Assembly (NCBI GenBank): GCA_937901865.1
Contig: CALDID010000028.1
Span: forward strand, 1-11,711
Length of the DNA: 11,711 nucleotides
DNA from: an uncultured Treponema sp.
GTDB taxonomy: Bacteria; Spirochaetota; Spirochaetia; Treponematales; Treponemataceae
Direction: 5' to 3'
A model generated the notes under the pieces. It made no database searches. It was not told the DNA's origin and saw only the letters and a list, made by a program, of their open reading frames with translations. Positions within the stretch are counted from its first letter, which is position 1. Every line of letters starts with the position of its first letter. This document shows positions 6,001 to 11,711 of the stretch, piece by piece. The translations under genes and the position numbers were made by a program.

Positions 6001-7833
6001 ATGAGCGTGGGCAAAACGTTTGACACAAACACAGAAATCACCGATAGCACCGTTTTAATCGACACATTTTTCAAAACATATCCCCTCTATTCCCAAGAGC
6101 CGAGCCGCGAGCGCATTCAAAAAGCGTGGGCGTACCTCATCGAAAAGACGGGAAACCTCAATCGCTCGTGCGGCAAGCCGTATTATTTGCACCCAATGCG
6201 CGTCGCGTGCATTTTGGCGCAGATGAAGATGGATAGCGACACCGTTATCTCAGGTTTCTTCCATAATATCGAGGAGGTTGACGAAACGTGCGTTTCAGAC
6301 ATCGCTTCTCTCTTCGGTTCTGACGTGGCGAGCCTCATTCGCGACACCTCGAAAATCACTTCGCTGAAAATCAAGAACAAAACGCTGCAGCAAGCCGACT
6401 CAATCCGCAAAATGCTCTTTGCGATGATTGACGACATCAGAGTTATCATCATAAAAATGGCGGATAGGCTCGACCGTATGCGAAATCTGCGCAACGTGCC
6501 GCCGTCTTCGCAAAGAGCGATTGCAGGAGAGGTCATCGACATCTGGGCTCCTCTTGCAAGCCGCTTAGGTATGAGCGACATCAAAAGCGAAATGGAAGAT
6601 TTGAGCCTCAAATACTCAAATCCCGACGTTTTCCAGCAAATCAAGTCGATTGTCGCGCAGAAAAAAGAGGAGAGAGCAGAGTATCTCGACAAAGCCGTGC
6701 AGGCAATCTACAAAGCCGCCGAAAAGCAGGGCATACAAGTGTCGATAAAAAGCCGCGCGAAGCATTTTTACTCGATTTATCAGAAAATGCGAAAGCGAAA
6801 CAAGGGCGCGGACGAGCTGTTTGACCTTTTGGCACTGAGAGTTATCTGCAACGAGGTCAGCGAGTGCTACACGCTCATCGGAATCGTTCATTCGTTCTGG
6901 AAACCGCTCGACGGACGCTTTAAGGACTACATTGCGATGCCGAAAGCGAACGGATACCAGAGTTTGCACACGACGGTGATGTGCGAAGGTCGCCCGCTTG
7001 AGATACAAATCAGAACGGCGGAGATGGATAACGTCGCAGAGCACGGAGTCGCGGCGCATTGGCTGTATAAAAAGGGAACAAATCACGATTTAGTCAAAGC
7101 TGAAGATTTATCGATAATAAATCAGCTCAAAGAACTCAGAAGCGAGAAGCTCAACGACGACACTTTCTTTAAACAGCTCAAAGAAGAGCTTTTGGGCGAC
7201 GAAATCTATGTGTTTACTCCAAAAGGCGATGTCGTGGAGCTGCCAGCGGGGGCGACGGCTATCGATTTTGCCTACCATGTGCATAGCGCAATCGGAGAAA
7301 AAATCGTTGGCGCGAAGGCGGACGGCAAAATCATTCCGCTTTCGACCCCTTTGCAGAACACACAGATAATCGAAATCATCACGAACCCGCAAGCGCACCC
7401 GACGGAAAACCAATTAAAGCTGGTGAAGACGAGCAAAGCCAAGCAGAAAATCAGAAGTTGGCTGTATCAGAACGATTCTGATTTCAAAGAGCTTTACGAC
7501 AAGCAGAAAGCGGTCAATGACGATATGCCGCCGCAGCCGCTTCGAGCGAAAAAGCACCATAGCGGCGCGGGATACATCGAACAAAAGCGATACACGGGCA
7601 AAATTCGCATCGGCGACACGACAAATTTCTTTATTACCATCGCGAAGTGCTGCAATCCAAAGCCTGGCGATTTGATTGTGGGCTACATCTCGCGCGTTCG
7701 CGGCGTAACCGTGCATAAGGCGACGTGCTTGACGTATCAGCGCATTCCCAACATCGAAAACCGAAGCATCGAGGTGATGTGGGACGAAGCGGAAGAGAAA
7801 AACGACAAAGACGCAAAGAAGAAAAGCAAATAA
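6001..7833 (+). CDS. rel: Rel/SpoT-family (p)ppGpp synthetase with degenerate hydrolase motif, no ACT domain
   Basis: Stringent-response enzyme making (p)ppGpp from ATP and GDP/GTP; 610 residues against about 700-760 for full Rel. The N-terminal HD domain (about 30-200) keeps His64 (YYLHP), but the HDxxED motif reads HNIEEV (88-93), so both metal/catalytic Asp positions are changed (Asn89, Val93). ADRL at 154-157 is kept, but the Asn that normally follows two residues later is Arg159. The synthetase domain (about 235-355) looks intact: the loop RAKHFYSIY (252-260), Asp275 in FDLLALR, RFKD (306-309) as in bifunctional Rel enzymes, NGYQSLHTTV, and Glu334 in EIQIRT. TGS spans about 400-462. The zinc-finger region has Cys550, Cys551, His572 and Cys576. 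A short acidic/Lys tail replaces the ACT domain. GAGGAG 8 nt upstream supports the ATG. It is read divergently from the efflux operon and stands alone. Hydrolase activity is doubtful; synthetase activity is likely. Confidence 0.93.
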   Translation: MSVGKTFDTNTEITDSTVLIDTFFKTYPLYSQEPSRERIQKAWAYLIEKTGNLNRSCGKPYYLHPMRVACILAQMKMDSDTVISGFFHNIEEVDETCVSDIASLFGSDVASLIRDTSKITSLKIKNKTLQQADSIRKMLFAMIDDIRVIIIKMADRLDRMRNLRNVPPSSQRAIAGEVIDIWAPLASRLGMSDIKSEMEDLSLKYSNPDVFQQIKSIVAQKKEERAEYLDKAVQAIYKAAEKQGIQVSIKSRAKHFYSIYQKMRKRNKGADELFDLLALRVICNEVSECYTLIGIVHSFWKPLDGRFKDYIAMPKANGYQSLHTTVMCEGRPLEIQIRTAEMDNVAEHGVAAHWLYKKGTNHDLVKAEDLSIINQLKELRSEKLNDDTFFKQLKEELLGDEIYVFTPKGDVVELPAGATAIDFAYHVHSAIGEKIVGAKADGKIIPLSTPLQNTQIIEIITNPQAHPTENQLKLVKTSKAKQKIRSWLYQNDSDFKELYDKQKAVNDDMPPQPLRAKKHHSGAGYIEQKRYTGKIRIGDTTNFFITIAKCCNPKPGDLIVGYISRVRGVTVHKATCLTYQRIPNIENRSIEVMWDEAEEKNDKDAKKKSK

Positions 7834-7854
7834 TCACAGCTGATTCTCTGCGTG

Positions 7855-7910
7855 ATGACGGACGAATTGAGAGAAACCGTGCGAGGTGAGCCAATTCGTC
7901 CGTCATTTTT
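7855..7910 (+). terminator. Rho-independent terminator of rel
   Basis: Perfect 15-bp inverted repeat, ATGACGGACGAATTG (7855-7869) with its complement at 7892-7906, around a 22-nt loop. It runs into five T (7906-7910). It begins 22 nt after the rel stop codon. Confidence 0.8.
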
Positions 7911-7924
7911 GTCTGAACTCAAGC

Positions 7925-8125
7925 GAGTTCGCTCAATTCGCTCCTCATTATTGAGAGAATTCACTTGAGTTCGCCCAATTCGCTCCTCATTTTTGGAAGG
8001 ATTCACTCGTGCTCGCCCAATTCGTTCCTCATTATTGAGAGAATTCACTCGTGTTCTCCCGATTCGTTCCTCGTTTTTGAGAGAATTCACTCGTGCTCGC
8101 CCAATTCGTTCCTCGTGTTGCTGAG
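7925..8125. repeat. Tandem array of a 42-bp unit, four full copies and one partial
   Basis: Units start at 7925, 7967, 8009, 8051 and 8093, exactly 42 bp apart; the last is recognisable to about 8125. A typical unit reads GAGTTCGCCCAATTCG, CTCCTCATTATTGAGA, GAATTCACTC. Copies differ by scattered substitutions with no length change. Each holds a small dyad (AATTC...GAATT around CTCA-TTAT-TGAG), best kept in copies 1 and 3. Because 42 is a multiple of three, both strands show 14-residue repeat ORFs, but these lack ribosome-binding sites. The unit's TTCGCTCCTC also occurs, inverted, at 5714-5723. Function unknown. Confidence 0.85.
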
Positions 8126-8227
8126 AAAAAAAAATTTGACAAAGCCGCCTGTGGCGGTAATAGGCGGAAGGGGCGTTTGATTAGGGAGAATTGAGGGGCG
8201 ATTGGCGAGAAAAAGGGACTGCTCCCG
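8126..8227. other. Intergenic stretch between the repeat array and the his promoter
   Basis: No gene seen. It contains TTGACA (8136-8141), a perfect -35 match, but the best -10 at a usable distance is only TAATAG (8158-8163, 16-nt spacer). An inverted repeat CCGCC-TGT-GGCGG (8145-8157) lies between them. G-rich sequence follows up to the his promoter. Confidence 0.4.
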
Positions 8228-8256
8228 TTGAAAAAAGTTTAAGTATACGATAGTAT
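8228..8256 (+). promoter_or_regulatory. Promoter of the histidine gene pair
   Basis: TTGAAA (8228-8233, 5 of 6), a 17-nt spacer, then TAGTAT (8251-8256, 4 of 6). The expected transcription start, 6-8 nt beyond the -10, is 8262-8264. This coincides with the ATG of the fusion gene, so the mRNA would have essentially no leader. Confidence 0.55.
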
Positions 8257-8263
8257 CTTTAGT

Positions 8264-9565
8264 ATGGTTATTGCTTCGATTGACTTAAAGGACGGACACG
8301 TCGTCCAGCTTAAAAATGGCAAAGATTTAGTGCTTGAGCGCGATGATGCCGCCTCCCTCATCGCCGAATTCGATAAATATGGCGAAGTGGCTATCATCGA
8401 CTTAGACCAAGCGATGAGAAACACCGACAGCAAGGGCAATACGGCGAACACCGCGCTTCTAAAAAGCCTTTTGCGCCACGGAAATGTGCGCGTTGGCGGC
8501 GGAATCCGAGATGTGAAGAAGGCTCGTGAGCTCATTTCGCTCGGAGCGGAAAAGGTTATCATCGGCTCGGCCGCGTTCTTGAGCGAAAAAGACGCGAATG
8601 GCAACGTTTTGAATACAGAATTCCTTGAGGATTTAGTAAAAGCGATTGGCAAGCAGAGAATTATTATCAGCGTGGATTCGATTGGCGAAAAAATCGCGGT
8701 GAAAGGCTGGAAAGAAACGATTGATGTGCCGCTTATCGAGGGCGCGCGGGCGGCGGAAAAGTATTGCAGCGAGCTTTTGTTCACGAATGTGGAAAAAGAG
8801 GGCTGTATGCAGGGGACTGACATCGCTCTTTGCAAAAAACTGCGCGAGGCGGTGAGTTGTCGCGTCGTGGTTGCAGGCGGCGTGAGCTCGGTTGAGGAAA
8901 TCCGTGAGCTTGAAAGGGCAAAATGCGATGTGCAGCTGGGAATGGCACTGTATACGGGCGCGGTCAGCTTGAAAGATGCGTTTATCGGCTGTCTTGATTT
9001 TGAAAAAGCGGGCGGAATGATACCTGTCATCGCGCAGAGTACGGCTGGCGAAGTGTTGATGTTGGGATATGCGAACAAAGAGGCGTTTGAAAAGACGTTT
9101 GAGAGCGGAAAGCTGACGTTTTTCAGCCGCACGCGAAACAAATTGTGGACGAAAGGCGAAACGAGCGGCAATTTTCTGGAAGTGGTGCGTCTTCGAGTTG
9201 ACTGCGACCGCGATACCGTGCTTGCGACGGTGAAACCACGCGGCGAAACGTGCCACACAGGCTCGTGGACGTGCTTTAATGCCGAAGCGATGGCGAAAAG
9301 CAACCTTGAAAGGCTGTATTCTATCATCGAGGAACGCTTCAAAAATCCGCGCCCTGGCAGTTACACCGCCACACTTGACGCAAAACGGGTGCGCGAGAAG
9401 GTGATGGAGGAAGCAGAAGAGCTGACTGACGATGCGGAGAGCCGTGAAGACGTGATTTGGGAAGCGGCGGACTTGATTTATTTCGTGAGCGTGCTGCTGT
9501 ATAAAGAAGGCGTTTCGTGGCAAGACGTATACGACGAGCTTGACAGACGGCACAAGGAGAAGTGA
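8264..9565 (+). CDS. hisAIE: HisA-HisI-HisE fusion: histidine biosynthesis steps 2-4 on one chain
   Basis: 433 residues in three domains. Residues 1-243 are a HisA-type (beta/alpha)8 barrel (ProFAR isomerase, step 4): IDLKDG with catalytic Asp7, IIDLD, VRVGGGIR, Asp138 before the GW of IAVKGW, Thr174 in LLFTNVEKEG, and VVVAGGVSS. Residues about 252-338 are HisI (phosphoribosyl-AMP cyclohydrolase, step 3), with FFSRTRNKLWTKGETSGN, the VDCDRD metal motif and CHTGSWTCF. Residues about 346-433 are HisE (phosphoribosyl-ATP pyrophosphatase, step 2), with EEAEEL and WEAADLIYF. All three look complete and the frame is unbroken. HisI-HisE fusions are common; a HisA barrel at the N-terminus is unusual. 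The start fits HisA's beginning, and an in-frame stop lies at 8240. No Shine-Dalgarno sequence precedes the ATG. hisD follows 83 nt downstream on the same strand. The step 4 assignment rests on HisA-like rather than HisF-like motifs. Confidence 0.92.
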   Translation: MVIASIDLKDGHVVQLKNGKDLVLERDDAASLIAEFDKYGEVAIIDLDQAMRNTDSKGNTANTALLKSLLRHGNVRVGGGIRDVKKARELISLGAEKVIIGSAAFLSEKDANGNVLNTEFLEDLVKAIGKQRIIISVDSIGEKIAVKGWKETIDVPLIEGARAAEKYCSELLFTNVEKEGCMQGTDIALCKKLREAVSCRVVVAGGVSSVEEIRELERAKCDVQLGMALYTGAVSLKDAFIGCLDFEKAGGMIPVIAQSTAGEVLMLGYANKEAFEKTFESGKLTFFSRTRNKLWTKGETSGNFLEVVRLRVDCDRDTVLATVKPRGETCHTGSWTCFNAEAMAKSNLERLYSIIEERFKNPRPGSYTATLDAKRVREKVMEEAEELTDDAESREDVIWEAADLIYFVSVLLYKEGVSWQDVYDELDRRHKEK

Positions 9566-9568
9566 GCC

Positions 9569-9618
9569 TCCTTTTCCCCCCTCGCCTACTAGGAGAGGGG
9601 TTTGGGGTGAGGTTTTTT
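9569..9618. repeat. REP-like palindrome between hisAIE and hisD, possible attenuator
   Basis: CCCCTC (9578-9583) pairs with GAGGGG (9595-9600), with CCT/AGG inside around an ACT loop. CCTC near 9570 and GAGG (9609-9612) can extend the stem, which is followed by six T (9613-9618). Spurious translation of the complement gives an NPSPSRRG-like string, characteristic of dispersed intergenic palindromes in many bacteria. It may reduce transcription into hisD. Confidence 0.5.
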
Positions 9619-9648
9619 GCGATAAAGAGCTGATTTGGGAGAAAAAGA

Positions 9649-10962
9649 ATGATAAAAATACAGAAATACGAGGACGTGGAAGAAAAATTCTTCAGCGGAC
9701 GAGAGTTTACAGGCACAATCGACAGCGTGCAAGCCGTGCTGAACGACGTGAAAGAGCGGGGAGATGTGGCGTTGGCGGAATACAGCGAAAAGTTCGACCG
9801 CATTGCGCTTTCTTCGTTTGAGGTGAAGAGCGAGGTGCTAAAAGCCGCCGCGGATAAGATGAAAGCGGAGCGAAAAGAGCTTTTCGATGCCCTTTCTTAC
9901 TCTCGCGATTTGGCGTATCGCTTCGCAAAGGCGCAGAGGGAGTGTTTCACGGACTTTGAAATTGAACTTGAGAGCGGCGTTTTCACGGGTCAAAAGAATA
10001 TCGCGGTGGAAAAGGCGGGGGCGTATGTGCCAGCAGGTCGATTTCCGCTCGTTTCAAGCGTGGTGATGACGGTCGTTCCTGCGAAAGCGGCGGGCGTGGG
10101 CGAGGTGATACTATGCACGCCTCCGAGAGCGAATCCGAACGGCACAAATGAGCCGTATGCAGACGAAAACATCATGGCGGCGGCGTATATTTGCGGAGTC
10201 AATCGCGTGTTTGCGCTCGGCGGGGCGCAGGCGGTGGCGGCGATGGCGTTTGGAAGCCAAAGCGTGCCGAAAGTCGATGTAATCGTAGGGCCGGGAAACA
10301 AGTTTGTAGCCGAGGCGAAGCGATTAGTGTACGGGAACGTCGGAATTGATATGATTGCAGGTCCGACCGAAGTCTTTATCATCGCAGACGAGAGCGCAAA
10401 TCCTGAGTGGGTCGCTGCGGATTTGCTCGCACAGGCAGAACACGACGTGGTCGCGCAGCCGATTTTGGCGACGACGAGCGAAAAGATGGCGAAAGAAGTC
10501 GCGGACGAAATCGAAAAGCAGCTTTCTACGCTTTCTACGGTCGAAACGGCGCGAAAAAGCATTGATAATTACGGACGCATCATCGTGTGCGCCTCGCTTG
10601 AGCAGGCGGCAGAGCTTGCGAACCGAAAAGCTCCCGAACACCTAGAACTTGCGCTTGATTCGGGCGAAATGCGGGACAAAATCGCTTCGATGTGTCGCAA
10701 TTACGGCTCGCTGTTCATCGGACACGAAAGCGCGGAGGTCTTTGGCGACTATGCGGCGGGGCTAAATCACACTTTGCCGACCTCTTCGAGCGCGCGATTT
10801 ACGGGCGGGCTGTCGGTTCGGGTCTTCATCAAGACGGTAACGACGCTTCGCACTGTGTCATCGAGAGAGGGTGCGATGAAGAGTGCGAAAGCCGCAGGGA
10901 TTTTGGGCGATGCGGAGGGATTAGCCGCTCACGCCCGCGCCGCCCGCCTCCGATTGAGCTAG
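9649..10962 (+). CDS. hisD: Histidinol dehydrogenase
   Basis: Zinc enzyme that oxidises L-histidinol to L-histidine in two NAD-dependent steps, the last of the pathway, in the cytoplasm. At 437 residues it has normal length. The expected motifs are in order: YVPAGRFPLVSSVVM (126-140), GGAQAVAAMAFG (191-202), VGPGNKFV (213-220) and AGPTEVFIIADE (237-248). Zinc ligands are Gln262 and His265 (QAEHD), Asp367 (GDYAAGLNH) and His428 near the C-terminus. The catalytic pair Glu330-His331 is in APEHLEL. No key residue is missing. GGGAG (9637-9641), 7 nt before the ATG, supports the start. It follows the HisA-HisI-HisE fusion on the same strand with a palindromic repeat between, so the two are probably co-transcribed. 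The HisI-HisE-HisD order recalls the fused fungal HIS4 protein, although here HisD is a separate chain. Confidence 0.97.
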   Translation: MIKIQKYEDVEEKFFSGREFTGTIDSVQAVLNDVKERGDVALAEYSEKFDRIALSSFEVKSEVLKAAADKMKAERKELFDALSYSRDLAYRFAKAQRECFTDFEIELESGVFTGQKNIAVEKAGAYVPAGRFPLVSSVVMTVVPAKAAGVGEVILCTPPRANPNGTNEPYADENIMAAAYICGVNRVFALGGAQAVAAMAFGSQSVPKVDVIVGPGNKFVAEAKRLVYGNVGIDMIAGPTEVFIIADESANPEWVAADLLAQAEHDVVAQPILATTSEKMAKEVADEIEKQLSTLSTVETARKSIDNYGRIIVCASLEQAAELANRKAPEHLELALDSGEMRDKIASMCRNYGSLFIGHESAEVFGDYAAGLNHTLPTSSSARFTGGLSVRVFIKTVTTLRTVSSREGAMKSAKAAGILGDAEGLAAHARAARLRLS

Positions 10963-10969
10963 AGAATAG

Positions 10970-11040
10970 AGCAAAAGAACGATTTTTTGCCCTTGACGAT
11001 TCTCTTTTGCTATCGTATAATTAAATTGTCGGGCAAAAGA
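10970..11040. promoter_or_regulatory. Repeated GCAAAAGA motifs around the downstream promoter (possible operator)
   Basis: AGCAAAAGA (10970-10978) is a perfect 9-bp inverted partner of TCTTTTGCT (11003-11011), which lies in the -35/-10 spacer. TTTTGCCC (10985-10992), abutting the -35, is inverted relative to GGGCAAAA (11031-11038), and GCAAAAGA recurs at 11033-11040. Four related half-sites in 71 bp around a promoter suggest a regulator-binding site. Confidence 0.35.
10993..11021 (+). promoter_or_regulatory. Consensus sigma70-type promoter
   Basis: TTGACG (10993-10998, 5 of 6), a 17-nt spacer, then a perfect TATAAT (11016-11021). Expected start is about 11028. This is the best promoter in the window. 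It begins 31 nt after the hisD stop and drives a short RNA that ends at 11120. Confidence 0.75.
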
Positions 11041-11120
11041 CGTTAAACTTTGTTCCATTGGTCAAAACAGAGACCTAAAATCTGTATGCGAAAGACCTGC
11101 ATTAGACAGGTCTTTTTTTT
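11028..11120 (+). ncRNA. Short (about 90 nt) RNA between a consensus promoter and a terminator
   Basis: No ORF with a ribosome-binding site is seen. Two GTC-N8-GAC hairpins lie 33 nt apart: 11028-11030/11039-11041, and GGTC/GACC at 11060-11063/11072-11075. The second competes with ACAGA/TCTGT (11067-11071/11081-11085). AGACCT occurs at 11071-11076 and 11093-11098, and either copy can pair with AGGTCT at 11108-11113, so terminator and antiterminator folds are both possible. It could be a small RNA, a leader or attenuator of the next gene, or the RNA half of an RNA-toxin pair. No known family recognised. Confidence 0.5.
11091..11120 (+). terminator. Rho-independent terminator just before the last ORF
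   Basis: Nine-bp stem AAAGACCTG (11091-11099) with CAGGTCTTT (11107-11115), 7-nt loop CATTAGA, in a T-rich tail reaching 11120. The next ATG is only 8 nt beyond the T run. Confidence 0.85.
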
Positions 11121-11127
11121 CGACTTT

Positions 11128-11711
11128 ATGACACAAGCATCTTTTAAAACAAATGTACTTAACGCAATCTTAGACGGTGCAAAAACATACGAACAGACCT
11201 TTCTCACTTACGATTATCTGCTAATTTCTTCGCATTTCACTCTGCACGACTCTTATATAATCTCTGCTGAAAAGGATAACTTTCTGCATTTAACTGGGGT
11301 TCACACGAATTTGAGTGCAAAAGAGTTTTTCGATAAAGCGATTGCACGAACTTTGAGTGAAAACGATTTTGACTTTATTAAGAGCGGGCAAAGCGAGGCT
11401 ATGGTAAAAGGTTCAGTGAGGCGTAAAATGCGTTTTTTGCCGATTTTAGATAAGCTTTTGCAAAAGGGTACGCTGGCGGAAGAAAATTTCACCAAGAACA
11501 AGATTACTTGCACGCTGGCTGTTTCAGAAAATTCCTTTACGCTAGGCTTTGTGATGACTCCGCATGGCAGACCGAAGACTTTATTGAAAGGAAATGAGCT
11601 AAAAAACTTTTTCCCGCTTGATGCAATAAAGCGACGAAAGAAAGGAAATCAAATCTTTGAAAAAGCGTTTTATTGGTACCAGCTTGCTGCCGGCAAGATG
11701 CAAGAAAAAGC
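11128..11711 (+). CDS. PBECR4-like predicted nuclease-fold protein, 3' end cut by the window edge
   Basis: Open from the ATG at 11128 to the window edge: 194 codons plus two bases. It begins MTQASFKTNVLNAILDGAKT. I recognise the pattern, not a validated match, of PBECR4, one of the phage-associated families predicted to share the Barnase-EndoU-ColicinE5/D-RelE nuclease fold. Matching segments are NFLHLTGVHTNLSAKEFFDK (51-70), SGQSEAMVKGSVRRKM (86-101), LAEENFTKN (116-124) and GRPKTLLKGNEL (147-158). No signal peptide or membrane segment is seen. The gene is visibly richer in A and T than hisD. No good ribosome-binding site precedes the ATG; the nearest AGG (11108-11110) lies in the terminator stem, so expression would depend on read-through or an open stem. 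Function is unproven; the family has been defined mainly by computation. A different DUF is possible. Confidence 0.6.
   Translation, partial: MTQASFKTNVLNAILDGAKTYEQTFLTYDYLLISSHFTLHDSYIISAEKDNFLHLTGVHTNLSAKEFFDKAIARTLSENDFDFIKSGQSEAMVKGSVRRKMRFLPILDKLLQKGTLAEENFTKNKITCTLAVSENSFTLGFVMTPHGRPKTLLKGNELKNFFPLDAIKRRKKGNQIFEKAFYWYQLAAGKMQEK

Noticed and set aside
7925..8125. CRISPR array
   Set aside because: Units are contiguous with no unique spacers, and no cas gene is present.
8136..8163. TTGACA with TAATAG as the main his promoter
   Set aside because: The -10 matches only half the consensus. TTGAAA-17-TAGTAT at 8228-8256 is better and nearer the gene, so this was noted only as an intergenic feature.
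7737..8180. Repeat-containing ORFs on both strands (14-residue units such as NEERIGRTRVNSLN)
   Set aside because: They are open only because the 42-bp repeat is a multiple of three. Neither has a ribosome-binding site, and one overlaps the rel terminator and the end of rel.
8239..9342. 367-codon minus-strand ORF
   Set aside because: Shadow of the HisA-HisI-HisE gene; Ser/Arg/Phe-rich with no recognisable domain or ribosome-binding site.
11028..11100. tRNA-like reading of the short RNA (CCTAAAATCTG as an anticodon arm)
   Set aside because: No T-loop TTCGAAT-type sequence, no acceptor pairing and no CCA; the 3' part is a terminator.

Overview
The window suggests a diderm bacterium, most likely a spirochaete of the Treponema kind. 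The evidence is a three-gene RND efflux operon with an outer-membrane channel, together with a periplasmic adaptor that lacks the usual alpha-hairpin, a trait known from the Borrelia adaptor BesA. This placement is an inference. No rRNA or other taxonomic marker is present.

Layout. (1) 1-5293, minus strand: an efflux operon transcribed right to left as TolC-like channel, membrane-fusion adaptor, then RND permease. The permease runs off the left edge after 949 codons. (2) 5294-6000: a long intergenic stretch. It holds the operon's -10 element, then a strongly structured plus-strand RNA (about 5515-5823). That RNA ends in an intrinsic terminator and carries a 23-codon, very hydrophobic ORF with an excellent ribosome-binding site. 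(3) 6001-7833: a Rel/SpoT-family (p)ppGpp enzyme with a degenerate hydrolase motif and no C-terminal ACT domain, followed by a terminator. (4) 7925-8125: a tandem array of 42-bp units with no credible gene. (5) 8228-10962: two histidine-biosynthesis genes, a HisA-HisI-HisE triple fusion apparently read from a nearly leaderless transcript, and hisD. A palindromic repeat lies between them. (6) 10970-11711: a consensus sigma70-type promoter, a roughly 90-nt RNA ending in a terminator, and immediately downstream an AT-richer ORF that is open to the right edge. The ORF resembles the PBECR4 family of predicted nucleases.

How the genes work together. The channel, adaptor and permease should form one drug or solute efflux pump. 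The triple fusion covers histidine steps 2-4 and HisD the final two oxidations, so they serve one pathway, although the rest of that pathway is not here. Rel is a stringent-response enzyme and may be co-regulated with, or read through from, the structured RNA upstream.

Two places deserve attention as possible undescribed small systems. One is the hydrophobic mini-ORF in its folded RNA at 5515-5823, which could be type I toxin-like or an Ile/Leu/Val-rich leader peptide for rel. The other is the promoter, small RNA, terminator and putative nuclease at 10993-11711, a layout reminiscent of type III toxin-antitoxin loci. Both are hypotheses drawn from sequence architecture only.
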